A stretch of DNA of 64,000 nucleotides from Lachnospiraceae bacterium. Lineage in GTDB: Bacteria > Bacillota > Clostridia > Lachnospirales > Lachnospiraceae. Positions within the stretch are counted from its first letter, which is position 1. Each line of letters starts with the position of its first letter. The stretch spans positions 1 to 64,000 of the forward strand of contig JAFYYN010000005.1 in NCBI GenBank assembly GCA_017557525.1, read 5' to 3'. This document shows positions 18,045 to 28,076 of this stretch, one piece after another. Made by a program: the position numbers and the translations under genes. The notes beneath the pieces were generated by a model, which saw nothing but the letters and a program-made list of their open reading frames with translations, did not search any database and had not been told where the DNA came from.

Positions 18045-18549
18045 GCATTTTGACAAGCATCGGATAGATTTCCTCACTGTTTTTCTTCCAATTGGTACAG
18101 ATTTTTTCGGCAGCATCCTCGGACGAGGTTGAAATATTTATTTCTAAAAGCCGTTTACCGTTTTCATCGATTGACAGGTTTGAGATAAACTGATCGATGT
18201 TATACTGATAGTATTTTGCCTGTACCGATAGATCCTCGTGTATCGAGTACTTGTTTTCCTTGATATAGGCTTCGATATCACGTTTCATATCTTCGGAGAT
18301 CTCGTTTGAAAGGAGATTGATGGCATCTCTGCCTTCCGGAGTTATGCTGTAGAGAGTCTTGCCATGGACTATGGTTGTATCAAGCCATCTGTCATTGAGC
18401 AATTCCCCGACTCCCTGCTGAAAAGTGAAATAGTCGGTATAATTGTTTTTCAGCAGATAAAAGCTGAGTCTGTTTGTAGATATGGGTGTATCCAGTTTGG
18501 AAAGCATGTATAAGGTTGCCAGTTTATATATTCGTTCTGTTTCTTTCAT
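18034..18549 (-). CDS. DUF4364 family protein, winged-helix type
   Basis: A 171-residue protein of the DUF4364 family, common in Lachnospiraceae and other Clostridia and predicted to have a PadR-like winged helix near the N-terminus (MKETERIYKLATLYMLSKLD, then FTFQQGVGELLNDRWLD and TLYSITPEGRDAI). The start at 18549 matches family N-termini, but no ribosome site precedes it. The leader carries two palindromes instead. A longer reading from 18642 is open but would translate those palindromes. It converges on engB with overlapping 3' ends. A transcription regulator is likely; the targets are unknown. Confidence 0.8.
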   Translation of the reverse strand: MKETERIYKLATLYMLSKLDTPISTNRLSFYLLKNNYTDYFTFQQGVGELLNDRWLDTTIVHGKTLYSITPEGRDAINLLSNEISEDMKRDIEAYIKENKYSIHEDLSVQAKYYQYNIDQFISNLSIDENGKRLLEINISTSSEDAAEKICTNWKKNSEEIYPMLVKMLMN

Positions 18550-18579
18550 GTTATGTATCATGCCACAGGCATGTGTATA

Positions 18580-18634
18580 CATCGGTGACGTGCCTGTTGC
18601 GGCACCGATGAAAGTTTGATATATATTCAAACTT
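18580..18634. promoter_or_regulatory. Palindromic leader of the DUF4364 gene
   Basis: CATCGGTG (18580-18587) pairs with CACCGATG (18603-18610), and AAGTTTGA (18612-18619) pairs with TCAAACTT (18627-18634). Both lie in the 5' leader between the predicted start of transcription (about 18662) and the start codon. They may be operator sites for autoregulation or RNA hairpins. Confidence 0.5.
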
Positions 18635-18668
18635 CGTAGCATCCTATATTATCAGTAATCGATTAATA

Positions 18669-18697
18669 ATTATACTACGATTTTTATCATATTGCAA
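18669..18697 (-). promoter_or_regulatory. Promoter of the DUF4364 gene
   Basis: On the minus strand TTGCAA (18697-18692), a 17-bp spacer and a perfect TATAAT (18674-18669). Confidence 0.7.
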
Positions 18698-18752
18698 TAC
18701 ACATCGGTCACGAAGTGGTTAAAACAACAGGTAAGTGGAAAGGAGGGTCCGG

Positions 18753-20024
18753 ATGATCCATATAGATATTCCGCAGGATGTAGCTTTTATCCTGGAGAAA
18801 CTGCGGACTGCAGGGTATGAAGCATATGCAGTTGGCGGATGTGTCAGGGACTCTCTTTTAGGAAAGATACCAAAGGACTGGGACATAACTACCTCTGCCT
18901 TACCCCAGGAAGTTAAAGAGATTTTTTCGAGAACCATAGATACCGGCATAAAACACGGTACGGTTACGGTTATGGTAAACAGCACGGGGTACGAGGTAAC
19001 CACATACAGGGTTGACGGAGAGTACCTTGACGGAAGACACCCTGAGGAGGTTGAATTTACATCGAGACTTGATGAAGATCTTAAACGCAGGGATTTTACC
19101 ATAAATGCTTTTGTATACAACGAGGCAGAGGGAGTAAAGGATTTATTTGAAGGCTTAAAGGACCTCGATAATGGCATAATCAGATGTGTCGGAGTAGCAG
19201 AAGAAAGATTTAATGAGGATGCTTTAAGGATCTTAAGGGCGGTCAGGTTTGCTGCAGTCCTAAAGTTTACGATAGAGCCTGAAACCTATGCAGCGGCTAT
19301 GAAACTGGCCGGAAACTTAAGCAAGGTCAGTGCCGAAAGGATAAAGGCAGAATTGGAAAAGACCCTGATTTCCGATAATCCCGATTATATCTGTTTGCTT
19401 AAAAGCATGGGACTCTCCGGGGTAATCCTTAAAGAGCTTGACGATACAGATGATACGGAACCATTAAAGACCGCTCTAAAATCGGTAAAAAATGAACCGA
19501 GAGTACGCTGGGCTACATTGTGCTTTTATCTTGAAAAGCACGGAGAAAATGCCAATATTGGAGAAATCTCCGAAAAAATGATGCAGAGGCTAAAGTTTGA
19601 CAACAGGACCATGGATATGGTATTAAAATTCCTGAGGGTTTCTGCAGAATATAAGAATGCTGCAATTTTAAACGAAAATGATTGCCGCATTTATTGCAGG
19701 AGACTCCTTAATGCCATTGGGGAAGAGGATATCTATTCCTATCTTGATTTTGTCAAAGCAACCCGGTGTCTGCCTGATATTAACAGGGAAAATGCATTTG
19801 GTGGATTGGTGGATACAGTTTCAGATATTTTAGAAAAAAATGAATGCTTTTCGTTAAAACACCTCGCAGTAAACGGCAGGGACATTATCGGTGAATGCGG
19901 GATAAACGGGAAACAGGTCGGAGAGATACTTGATCATTTATTGGAGACGGTTATAGTTTCACCTGAAAAGAACAGTAAAGCAGTTCTTATTGAGGAAGCA
20001 AAAGCCTATGGGAAACAATTATAA
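18753..20024 (+). CDS. cca: CCA tRNA nucleotidyltransferase
   Basis: A 423-residue class II nucleotidyltransferase that adds or repairs the 3' CCA of tRNA. Motif A is VGGCVRDSLLGK with the metal-binding carboxylates in KDWDITT; the flexible loop RVDGEY.DGRHP and the motif D region EDLKRRDFTINAF are present, followed by RILRAVRFAA. The start at 18753 follows AAGGAGGG. No HD phosphohydrolase domain is evident. The 3' end overlaps the start of the PEGA gene by 17 bp, so the two are coupled. Confidence 0.93.
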   Translation: MIHIDIPQDVAFILEKLRTAGYEAYAVGGCVRDSLLGKIPKDWDITTSALPQEVKEIFSRTIDTGIKHGTVTVMVNSTGYEVTTYRVDGEYLDGRHPEEVEFTSRLDEDLKRRDFTINAFVYNEAEGVKDLFEGLKDLDNGIIRCVGVAEERFNEDALRILRAVRFAAVLKFTIEPETYAAAMKLAGNLSKVSAERIKAELEKTLISDNPDYICLLKSMGLSGVILKELDDTDDTEPLKTALKSVKNEPRVRWATLCFYLEKHGENANIGEISEKMMQRLKFDNRTMDMVLKFLRVSAEYKNAAILNENDCRIYCRRLLNAIGEEDIYSYLDFVKATRCLPDINRENAFGGLVDTVSDILEKNECFSLKHLAVNGRDIIGECGINGKQVGEILDHLLETVIVSPEKNSKAVLIEEAKAYGKQL

Positions 20025-21552
20025 AAAAACAATCATTTTGTTGTCCGTACTGGCTTTGGGGATTATCACGATCTCTGTTATCTTTGCATTAATGGGAGAT
20101 GGGGATGATAAACCTAAAGGCGGAAAACAGAATCCAACTGCCTCTGTAACCCCTGAAGCAGAAAAGAGGGGGACATTGATGCTGATTACGGGCATAGATC
20201 TTGATTCTTCGTCGATCACGGCGGTAGAGCTTGAGTCCGGAGCTGAGCATTCATATGTTTTTACCGGAGGCTCTGATATAAGGACCAAAAGCAACAGGGT
20301 TATATCGGCTTCCCTGCTAAAAAAGGGTAATATTGCAGAAATTGAAGCTGATGAAGATGGGAAAATCCTGACTTTGGTAGGCTCGGATAAGGTCTGGACT
20401 TATAAGAACATAAGAAATATCAGGATAATACCGGAAACGGGCAGGATAGAAACGGGCAGTGATGCCTACAGATCCGGAAATGTCATGAAGGTTATAAATG
20501 ACGGAGAATTTGTTTCTTCCGACACACTGCTTACCGATGGGACCGATATGGTTGATATTTACGGTATTGATAATGTTGTGTACCTTATAAAAGTCGTTTC
20601 AGGTCACGGATATTTAACACTGGTAAACAACGAGGAATTCCTCGGAGGTATGATCTATTACGGAGTCGGAAAAAGTGCTCCTGTAACAGAGGATCTAAGA
20701 CTTCAGCTTTCCGAGGGGGAACATGAGATAACCATGGAGAATGCAGGATGCACAGCTACTGCAACCATAAAGATCTCCAATAACGAAGAGACGGCTTTTG
20801 ATCTTGAAGGCTACGGACCTACCCCGGTGGAATACGGAGAGGTTACGTTCAAGATCACTCCCGAAGGTAGTCTGCTGTATATTGATGGCGTAAAGACTAA
20901 ATACTTTGAGCCGGTGAGCTTGACATTAGGCTACCACGAGATCGAGGCGGAGCTTGGCGGATATACGGGCTACAAGGGGAGTATTTCTGTAGGGACAGAG
21001 GGCTTAACAAAAACGATAGCTCTTTCGCCCGCACCGGTTCAGGTTTCGGATGATATTCTTTATGATGATCCGGGAGACGAAGATATTTTTGAGCCGGAGG
21101 AAGATGATGATCCAAGCTCCGGCAGCGTGACAGATAACTGGGCATCAGGTAATGATTATTCTAACGTGGATATTCCCGATAATACCAGTAACAGCCCCGA
21201 TGACAATGATATTGAGGTTGTAGACGGAGACAGACCATCGAATAATTCCTCTGGAAACAGCGGTAATACCGGCAGTATAGTTGTGACAGGAGACAGCGGA
21301 GATCCGGATGAATATGATCACGGGACCTATGGAGAGCTGACGATATATTGCTCGGAAAGTACAGAAATATACATAAATGACGCATATAAGGGCAGAATAA
21401 CAAACGGCAGCCTGACCATAGCAAAGCCCATAGGTACCATAGAGTTAAAGCTTGTAAAAGAAGGTTATGTAACAAAGAAATATACGTTAACCATGGACAC
21501 GGATGAGGAGAATTCCATATTCCGGTTCCCGGAGATGACTCCGGAAAACTAA
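20008..21552 (+). CDS. Membrane-anchored PEGA-domain protein
   Basis: A 514-residue protein with one N-terminal transmembrane segment (about residues 8-27) and the rest outside. Two PEGA modules are visible: EVTFKITPEGSLLYIDGVKT at roughly 279-330, and ELTIYCSESTEIYINDAYKG near the C-terminus. Between them is an Asp/Ser/Asn-rich linker. PEGA domains are small beta-sandwiches usually found in surface proteins. The gene begins inside the end of cca and precedes hflK by 18 bp. The role is unknown; position suggests membrane or envelope quality control. Confidence 0.82.
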   Translation: MGNNYKKTIILLSVLALGIITISVIFALMGDGDDKPKGGKQNPTASVTPEAEKRGTLMLITGIDLDSSSITAVELESGAEHSYVFTGGSDIRTKSNRVISASLLKKGNIAEIEADEDGKILTLVGSDKVWTYKNIRNIRIIPETGRIETGSDAYRSGNVMKVINDGEFVSSDTLLTDGTDMVDIYGIDNVVYLIKVVSGHGYLTLVNNEEFLGGMIYYGVGKSAPVTEDLRLQLSEGEHEITMENAGCTATATIKISNNEETAFDLEGYGPTPVEYGEVTFKITPEGSLLYIDGVKTKYFEPVSLTLGYHEIEAELGGYTGYKGSISVGTEGLTKTIALSPAPVQVSDDILYDDPGDEDIFEPEEDDDPSSGSVTDNWASGNDYSNVDIPDNTSNSPDDNDIEVVDGDRPSNNSSGNSGNTGSIVVTGDSGDPDEYDHGTYGELTIYCSESTEIYINDAYKGRITNGSLTIAKPIGTIELKLVKEGYVTKKYTLTMDTDEENSIFRFPEMTPEN

Positions 21553-21570
21553 AAGAAAGAGGTAGGACTT

Positions 21571-22515
21571 ATGCAAAAGAGGTACAATGTGAATATTGAA
21601 GGTTCATTTGGCTATATCAAATGGATAGTGATCATTGGTGTCATAGCCCTGCTGGCATTCAACTCGTTTTTTACGATCAACGAGCAGGAAGCAGCAGTAG
21701 TAACAACCTTCGGAATAGCTTCACCTGTAACAGAATCGGGACTGCATTTTAAAATCCCGTTTGTTCAGCAGGTAACAAAGGTTGATACAACTATCAAAGG
21801 TTTTCCCATTGGTTATGATTCCCAGACTAATAATTCCATAGAGGATGAATCTCTGATGATCACCTCGGATTTCAATTTTGTAAATGTAGATTTCTATATA
21901 GAGTACAGGGTAACCGATCCTGTAAAGGCCCTCTATGCTTCACAGAATTATGAAGCAATCCTTAAGACAATTGCCCAGTCAAGCATCAGGGCTGAGATCG
22001 GTTCGTATCCGGTGGACAGCGTCATTACTACCGGAAAGGGCGAGATACAGGCTAATATCCGTGAAAAGATCAGCAAGCATCTCGAGAATCATGATATAGG
22101 TATTTCTCTTATCAATATAACCATACAGGACGCAGAGCCGCCCACAACAGAGGTTAAAGAAGCGTTCATGAATGTTGAATCTGCTAAGCAGGGTGCAGAG
22201 ACCGCCATAAACAACGCAAATAAGTACCGTAATGAGCAGATCCCTGCTGCCGAGGCAGAGGTTGACCAGATATTAAAGGAAGCACAGTCAACCAAGGAAG
22301 CGCGTATAAATGAGGCTGAAGGACAGACCGCCCGCTTTAATGAGATCTTCAACGAATATAAGAAATATCCGCTTATCACAAAGCAGCGTATGTTCTATGA
22401 GGCTATGGAGGACATTCTCCCGGATCTTAAGGTAGTGATCGACGGTTCAGAGACAGGAAGTTTAGAGAAAATACTTCCCATCGAACCACTTATTGAGGGA
22501 AGCGGAACTGACTGA
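21571..22515 (+). CDS. hflK: HflK, SPFH-family FtsH regulator
   Basis: A 314-residue band-7 (SPFH) protein with an N-terminal transmembrane helix (residues 17-38), the PHB domain (NEQEAAVVTTFG.. to about 200) and a coiled coil rich in AEAEVDQILKEA. HflK and HflC form a cage around FtsH and modulate membrane protein degradation. AGAGGTAGG precedes the start. The stop codon and last residues (GTD) lie in a fragment of the GATGAGGTG repeat, so the C-terminus was probably altered by repeat insertion. Confidence 0.93.
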   Translation: MQKRYNVNIEGSFGYIKWIVIIGVIALLAFNSFFTINEQEAAVVTTFGIASPVTESGLHFKIPFVQQVTKVDTTIKGFPIGYDSQTNNSIEDESLMITSDFNFVNVDFYIEYRVTDPVKALYASQNYEAILKTIAQSSIRAEIGSYPVDSVITTGKGEIQANIREKISKHLENHDIGISLINITIQDAEPPTTEVKEAFMNVESAKQGAETAINNANKYRNEQIPAAEAEVDQILKEAQSTKEARINEAEGQTARFNEIFNEYKKYPLITKQRMFYEAMEDILPDLKVVIDGSETGSLEKILPIEPLIEGSGTD

Positions 22516-22522
22516 TGAGGTG
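22504..22522 (+). repeat. Fragment of palindromic repeat family A at the hflK stop
   Basis: GAACTGACTGATGAGGTGTC matches the right end of the intact copy at 60805-60853 (GCAGACTGATGAGGTGTC) and the copy within truA. The TGA of hflK is part of it. Confidence 0.55.
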
Positions 22523-22597
22523 TCGCTACTAATGTAAATGATAGCCAATATAGTAATTGAGTATAAGTAGATGCAAATATATAGGAGAAAATCAGAA

Positions 22598-23539
22598 ATG
22601 AATGATAATATAAATCATAATGCCGAAAATGCAAAAGATGACAATATAGAGCATATCCGCCAGCCCAAATCAAAAACTCCGCTTATTGCGGCAGTGATAA
22701 TACTAGCCATAGCCATCATAATTCTCATGAATGCGATGGTCATCACAAAGGAAAATGAGTATACCCTGATCAAACAGTTCGGTAAGGTGGAAAGAATAGT
22801 AAAGAGTCCCGGACTTTCTTTCAGGATCCCATTTATACAGACAACCGATACACTGCCTAAGACCATGCTGCTTTACGATCTTACCGAGTCGGATGTAATC
22901 ACTCAGGACAAAAAGACCATGGTAGTTGACAGCTATGTTCTCTGGAGAATAGACGACCCCTTAAAGTTCACCCAGACACTGACCAATATCACAAATGCCG
23001 AGGGACGTATTAATACTATAGTATATAACTCGATGAAAAATATCATAAGCTCGATGAGCCAGAGCGATGTCATCAGTTCACGTGACGGGGCACTTAGTCA
23101 GAGCATTATGGCAAATATCAAAGACAGTGTTGATGTTGACCAGTATGGTATCGCGTTTGTTACAATAGAGACCAAACATCTGGATCTTCCGAGCGACAAT
23201 AAGGCAGCCGTATATGAGCGTATGATCTCTGAAAGAAATAATATTGCTGCTTCTTATACTGCAGACGGTGAATCCGAGGCCAAGAAAATCCGTACCAAGA
23301 CAGATAACGAGATCGTGGTAAGCGTTTCCGAGGCTGAAGCTGAGGCGGAAAAGATCATTGCGGAAGGCGAAGCTGAATACATGAAGATACTTTCCGGTAT
23401 ATATAATACTTCGGAAAGAGCCGAATTATACACCTTCGTACGTGCCCTTGATGCTGCAAAGAAGTCAATGAAAGGCGAAAAGACCCTGATCTTAAGTTCC
23501 GACTCACCTCTTGCATCGATATTCAACAAGGTTGAATAA
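22598..23539 (+). CDS. hflC: HflC, partner of HflK
   Basis: A 313-residue SPFH protein. A short charged cytosolic N-terminus is followed by a transmembrane helix (residues 27-48), the PHB domain (VITKENEYTLIKQFGKVERI) and a C-terminal Glu/Ala-rich helix (SEAEAEAEKIIAEGEAEYMK). The start at 22598 follows AGGAGAAAATC; the ATG at 22571 lies before that ribosome site. It forms the HflKC complex with the upstream gene. Confidence 0.93.
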   Translation: MNDNINHNAENAKDDNIEHIRQPKSKTPLIAAVIILAIAIIILMNAMVITKENEYTLIKQFGKVERIVKSPGLSFRIPFIQTTDTLPKTMLLYDLTESDVITQDKKTMVVDSYVLWRIDDPLKFTQTLTNITNAEGRINTIVYNSMKNIISSMSQSDVISSRDGALSQSIMANIKDSVDVDQYGIAFVTIETKHLDLPSDNKAAVYERMISERNNIAASYTADGESEAKKIRTKTDNEIVVSVSEAEAEAEKIIAEGEAEYMKILSGIYNTSERAELYTFVRALDAAKKSMKGEKTLILSSDSPLASIFNKVE

Positions 23540-23567
23540 TGTTCTCAGTTTTTTCACAAATCTGAGA

Positions 23568-23573
23568 TATAAT
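23568..23573 (+). promoter_or_regulatory. -10 box before the foldase lipoprotein
   Basis: A perfect TATAAT at 23568-23573, 29 bp before the start codon, with only weak -35 candidates (TTCTCA at 23542). It may allow separate expression of the foldase gene from the cca-hflC operon. Confidence 0.4.
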
Positions 23574-23601
23574 ACCAAAAAAATAATGGAGTAAAGAGGA
23601 A

Positions 23602-24759
23602 ATGAAAAAATTAGCAGTAATATTTTTGGCACTGGTATTATGCCTGTCATTTGCGGCATGCGATAAAGATGACAAGGCAGGAAATACCGGAGATGAAAAC
23701 GGAAATAACAGTAACAACGCAGTAGAACGTACACAGGAATATCTCAATGAAGGAAAGAACATTATAACCGGATATAAGACCGGTGATGTTACATTAGGTC
23801 AGTACGTTGGACTTACATATAACCCGATGGATGTCAGTGTTTCCGATGAAGAGATAGAAGAGAATTTCGCAAATTATCTTAATTCTTACAAATCAAAGGT
23901 TGAACAGGATGAGGTCATGGACGGAGATTATGTTGACATTGATTTTGTAGGACTGAGAGACGGAGTTGCATTTGAAAACGGTTCGGGCAGCAAGTCGGAT
24001 CTGCTGATTGGTTCCAATACATTTATTAATGACCTGGAGCAAGGAATAATCGGGCATAAGAAGGGTGAGGAGTTTGACGTACCCTGCACCTTCCCGGAAA
24101 ATTATCATAATGCTGATCTTGCGGGTGTGGACGTAGTATTTCAGGTAAAGCTTAAAAATATTTATAGATATGTGATCCCTGAGGGAACCGATGAATTTGT
24201 TTCTGAAAAAACCTCAGGAAAATACCCTACTGTTGAGGCATACAAGGAGTATATAAGGTCTACCTTAAGAGCAGACAAAGAAGCGAACGCCGAATCAGAA
24301 AAGCTGTATGAAGTGGTACAGAAGCTTATCGCTAACACCACATACAATATTGATATGGAACCGGAGATCGAAAGAGGTGTTGCAAGCCTTAAGGCATATA
24401 ATGATGCGGCACTGTCCATCTATGGCATGGATTCCGTAGGTTACTATCAGACATATCTCGGCATGACTGAAGAGCAGTATATGGAAATGCTCCGCGCACA
24501 GGCTGAGTTGAGCGTAAGATATGAATTTGCCCGCTCTGCAATTGCCGAAGCTGAGAGATTCCAGGTGACTGACGAAGAGATAGAAGAGCTTGCAACAGCT
24601 CAGATGAAACAGTACGCATACGCCTCAATTGATGATTTTTATGCTAAGTTAAAAGAACTCTACGGCGTAGAAGGCAAGGTTTACATGGAAGAACAGATAA
24701 AGCTTAATAAGGCTTCTGATCTTGTAATGGATAACGCAGTGCCCGAGAAGACGGAGTAA
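23602..24759 (+). CDS. Trigger-factor-like peptidyl-prolyl isomerase lipoprotein
   Basis: A 385-residue lipoprotein (lipobox FAAC, Cys20). After an acidic Asn-rich linker comes an FKBP-type PPIase domain of the trigger factor kind (VDIDFVGLRDGVAFENGSGS, LLIGSNTFINDLEQGIIGHK, FPENYHNADLAGVDVVFQVK), then a trigger factor C-terminal helical region. The ribosome-binding N-domain of real trigger factor is missing. It therefore probably works outside the membrane as a foldase for secreted proteins, analogous in role to PrsA. It follows hflC and precedes the valS leader. Confidence 0.88.
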   Translation: MKKLAVIFLALVLCLSFAACDKDDKAGNTGDENGNNSNNAVERTQEYLNEGKNIITGYKTGDVTLGQYVGLTYNPMDVSVSDEEIEENFANYLNSYKSKVEQDEVMDGDYVDIDFVGLRDGVAFENGSGSKSDLLIGSNTFINDLEQGIIGHKKGEEFDVPCTFPENYHNADLAGVDVVFQVKLKNIYRYVIPEGTDEFVSEKTSGKYPTVEAYKEYIRSTLRADKEANAESEKLYEVVQKLIANTTYNIDMEPEIERGVASLKAYNDAALSIYGMDSVGYYQTYLGMTEEQYMEMLRAQAELSVRYEFARSAIAEAERFQVTDEEIEELATAQMKQYAYASIDDFYAKLKELYGVEGKVYMEEQIKLNKASDLVMDNAVPEKTE

Positions 24760-24781
24760 AAATTTTTATATTAAAAAGTGG

Positions 24782-24810
24782 TTGACAAATAAAAAAATAT
24801 GTTGTAAGAT
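24782..24810 (+). promoter_or_regulatory. Promoter of the valS T-box leader
   Basis: A perfect TTGACA (24782-24787), a 17-bp spacer and TAAGAT (24805-24810). It places the start just before the T-box stem I. Confidence 0.8.
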
Positions 24811-24837
24811 TCGTTCATATATTTAAAATGCTTTGAC

Positions 24838-25185
24838 GGAGAGGATTAGTTAAACGGAAGTGTCAGAGAGGACGGTCCAAGGCTGAAAGACCGTTTCATG
24901 AAAGTTTAATGAAGGTAGCTCCTGAGCAGTGTTTCTGAAAGATGGATAGAAACCCTTCGCTGTGCTACGGGTTTCTTCTGATCGGAATGCGCCATGCGTC
25001 GCGCAAACTGACTGACACAATTCTTCGAATTGTGTCATATAGTAGGAAACATCGGGAAGTCCCGTTACAGACGAGCAGCTTGTTAGAGCAGCGTAAATGA
25101 GACCGAAGTTATGACAAGAATACTTTGGTGAATTAAGGTGGTATCACGATAGCCCTCATCGTCCTTATACGGTGGGGGCTTATAT
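24838..25185 (+). ncRNA. T-box riboswitch (valine) controlling valS
   Basis: The leader shows stem I features (AGAGAGGACGG, GGCTGAAAGACC), then the specifier loop GAAG-GTA-GCTCCTGAGC, with GTA (24915-24917) as the valine specifier codon. A CGGGAAGTCCCG stem is followed by the T-box sequence with TGGT near 25138-25142, whose N base is T, fitting the discriminator A of tRNA-Val. A terminator of 11 bp (25151-25161 with 25170-25180, several G-U pairs) follows. Uncharged tRNA-Val should favour antitermination. Between stem I and the antiterminator sits an extra perfect 11-bp hairpin (25013-25023 with 25027-25037). Confidence 0.92.
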
Positions 25186-25213
25186 TATTGTTAAGGGTTA
25201 CTAATCTGTAATT

Positions 25214-25240
25214 AAGCCTTCCCCTCGAGGGGAAGCCTTG
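25214..25240. repeat. Palindromic repeat family A, short copy before valS
   Basis: The perfect 18-bp palindrome CTTCCCCTCGAGGGGAAG (25218-25235) corresponds to the left half of the family A repeat found at 37066, 60421 and 60805. It lies between the T-box terminator and the valS ribosome site. Confidence 0.7.
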
Positions 25241-25265
25241 AGTATGAGAAAGGAAGGTAAGTATT

Positions 25266-27980
25266 ATGGCAGAACAAAAAGAACTTATGGCTAAAACATA
25301 CGACCCGAAAGCCATCGAAGACAGGCTCTACTCAAAGTGGGTAGAAAAAAGATACTTCCATGCAGAAGTAGATGAAACTAAGAAACCTTTCACCATCGTG
25401 ATCCCGCCCCCCAATATCACAGGACAGCTTCACATGGGTCACGCACTTGATAACACCATGCAGGATATTCTTATCCGCTTTAAGAGGATGCAGGGCTTTA
25501 ACGCTCTCTGGCAGCCCGGAACAGACCATGCTTCCATAGCTACAGAAGCAAAGATCGTTGAGACCTTAAAGAAGGAAGGTACCTCCAAGGAAGAGCTCGG
25601 ACGTGAGAAATTCCTCGAGAGAGCCTGGGAGTGGAAAAAAGAATACGGCGGAAGGATCGTAAGCCAGTTAAAGAAGCTTGGTTCATCATGTGACTGGGAA
25701 CGTGAGAGATTCACAATGGATGAGGGCTGCAACAAGGCTGTTACTGAGGTATTCACAAAGCTTTATGACAAGGGCTGGATCTACAAGGGTTCAAGGATAG
25801 TTAACTGGTGTCCTGTTTGTCAGACCTCTATCTCTGATGCAGAGGTTAACTATGAGGAGCAGCAGGGACATTTCTGGCATATCAAGTATCCTTTTATCGA
25901 GGCTGATGGCAGCATTTCCAAGACCAGATTCTTAGAGTTTGCAACCACACGTCCCGAGACCATGCTTGGTGATACCGGTATTGCAGTAAATCCTGAGGAT
26001 GAGAGATATTCCGATATAGTAGGCGGCTATGTATGGCTTCCTTTCGTAGACAGGAAAATCCCGATCATTGCCGACAGTTATGTAGAAAAGGATTTTGGAA
26101 CCGGTGTAGTTAAGATCACACCTGCACATGACCCTAACGACTTTGAGGTAGGAAAGCGTCATGGCCTCCCTGAGATCAATATATTAAATGATGATGCTAC
26201 AATTAACGAAAACGGCGGAAAGTTTGCCGGCATGGATCGTTATGAGGCAAGAAAACAGATTGTAAAAGAACTCGATGAGATGGGACTCCTTGTACGCATT
26301 GAGGACTATTCACATAACGTAGGTACCTGCTACCGCTGTCATTCAACAGTTGAGCCCATGATCAAGAAGCAGTGGTTCGTTAAGATGGACGAGATGATCA
26401 AGCCCGCTGTAAATGCTGTAAAGACAGGTGACATCAAGCTTGTTCCTGAGAGAATGGACAAGACCTACTATAACTGGACCGATAACATCCGTGACTGGTG
26501 TATCTCGCGTCAGCTGTGGTGGGGTCACAGAATCCCTGCTTACTACTGTGATGACTGCGGTGAGATCATAGTATCAAAGGATGCACCTGCTAAGTGTCCT
26601 AAATGCGGAAGCACACACTTAACACAGGATCCTGATACTCTTGATACATGGTTCAGCTCAGCACTCTGGCCTTTCTCAACACTCGGATGGCCCGAGAAAA
26701 CAAAGGATCTTGAATATTTCTATCCTACAGACGTACTTGTAACAGGCTATGATATCATCTTCTTCTGGGTAATCAGAATGATATTCTCGGGTTACGAGCA
26801 GATGGGCAAACGTCCTTTCCACACGGTACTTTTCCATGGACTTGTAAGAGATGACCAGGGAAGAAAGATGTCCAAGTCCTTAGGTAACGGCATCGATCCT
26901 CTTGAAGTAATTGATAAGTACGGTGCAGATGCACTTAGATTCACTCTTATTACAGGTAACGCACCCGGAAACGATATGCGTTTCTACTGGTCGAGAGTTG
27001 AGGCATCACGTAATTTCGCAAATAAGGTTTGGAATGCATCACGTTTCATCATGATGAACATCCAGCAGTTAAAGGATGCCGGCATCAGTGTTGATTTTGA
27101 AGCACCCATAGATGCTATCAGGGCTTCGTTAAAGGATGCTGATAAGTGGATCATTTCCAAGATGAATGATGTTACAAAGGAAGTAACCGATGCTTTAGAG
27201 AAATTCGAGCTTGGTATCGCTGCCCAGAAGGTATATGATTTTATCTGGGAAGAGCTTTGTGACTGGTATATTGAGATGATCAAGCCCAGGCTTTACGGCG
27301 ATGATGCTGAGACAAAGAAGGCTGCTATCTGGACTCTTAACAGCGTACTTACAGATGCATTAAAGCTCCTTCATCCTTTTATGCCATTCATTACCGAAGA
27401 AATTTTCTGTAATCTTAAGGCAGAGCAGGGTCTTGATGAGAAATACGAGTCGATCATGATCTCTGAATGGCCTAAGTACAAGGATGAGTTTAGCTTTGCT
27501 GCCGAAGAAAAGGCAGTTGAGCTCATAAAGGAAGCTGTAAAGGGTATCAGAAATGTACGTACCGAGCTCGGCGTTGCTCCCTCACGTAAGGCTGCAGTAT
27601 ATGTAGTAACCGACTCCGAAGAAGTAAAGAACATCTTTACAAACAGCCGTGTATTCTTTGAGGCTTTAGGTGGTGCTTCATCCGTTACCATCCAGTCAGA
27701 TAAGACCGGTATCGGTGATGATGCTGTATCTGCAGTTATACATGGTGCAGTTATCTACATTCCTTTTGCAGAGCTTGTTGATATCGCTAAGGAAATCGAG
27801 CGTTTGGAGAAAGAGAAGACAAGGCTTGAAGGCGAATTAAAGCGTGTAAACGGCATGCTTTCAAATCCTAACTTCGTAAACAAGGCTCCCGAGGCTAAGC
27901 TTAACGAGGAAAAAGAGAAGCTTGCAAAGTACACCAGCATGTATGAGCAGGTAAATGAGAGACTTAAAGCTCTCAAATAA
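25266..27980 (+). CDS. valS: Valyl-tRNA synthetase
   Basis: A 904-residue class I synthetase. The HIGH-type motif is [12 protein letters not shown] (about 54-65), the KMSKS motif is in [10 protein letters not shown], and an editing CP1 domain ([17 protein letters not shown]) and CxxC zinc sites (CDDCGE, CPKCGS) lie between. The C-terminal 65 residues form the tRNA-binding coiled coil ([16 protein letters not shown]). AGGAAGG precedes the start. The valine-specifier T-box upstream agrees with the identity. Confidence 0.97.
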   Translation: MAEQKELMAKTYDPKAIEDRLYSKWVEKRYFHAEVDETKKPFTIVIPPPNITGQLHMGHALDNTMQDILIRFKRMQGFNALWQPGTDHASIATEAKIVETLKKEGTSKEELGREKFLERAWEWKKEYGGRIVSQLKKLGSSCDWERERFTMDEGCNKAVTEVFTKLYDKGWIYKGSRIVNWCPVCQTSISDAEVNYEEQQGHFWHIKYPFIEADGSISKTRFLEFATTRPETMLGDTGIAVNPEDERYSDIVGGYVWLPFVDRKIPIIADSYVEKDFGTGVVKITPAHDPNDFEVGKRHGLPEINILNDDATINENGGKFAGMDRYEARKQIVKELDEMGLLVRIEDYSHNVGTCYRCHSTVEPMIKKQWFVKMDEMIKPAVNAVKTGDIKLVPERMDKTYYNWTDNIRDWCISRQLWWGHRIPAYYCDDCGEIIVSKDAPAKCPKCGSTHLTQDPDTLDTWFSSALWPFSTLGWPEKTKDLEYFYPTDVLVTGYDIIFFWVIRMIFSGYEQMGKRPFHTVLFHGLVRDDQGRKMSKSLGNGIDPLEVIDKYGADALRFTLITGNAPGNDMRFYWSRVEASRNFANKVWNASRFIMMNIQQLKDAGISVDFEAPIDAIRASLKDADKWIISKMNDVTKEVTDALEKFELGIAAQKVYDFIWEELCDWYIEMIKPRLYGDDAETKKAAIWTLNSVLTDALKLLHPFMPFITEEIFCNLKAEQGLDEKYESIMISEWPKYKDEFSFAAEEKAVELIKEAVKGIRNVRTELGVAPSRKAAVYVVTDSEEVKNIFTNSRVFFEALGGASSVTIQSDKTGIGDDAVSAVIHGAVIYIPFAELVDIAKEIERLEKEKTRLEGELKRVNGMLSNPNFVNKAPEAKLNEEKEKLAKYTSMYEQVNERLKALK

Positions 27981-28076
27981 GAATTGTGATTTTTTACTTT
28001 GAGTTTTATATTTTGTCAATTTTCTGACACAAAGTGGCTTAGTTTGTAAATCTTTTGCAAATTCAGCAAAAATCTA

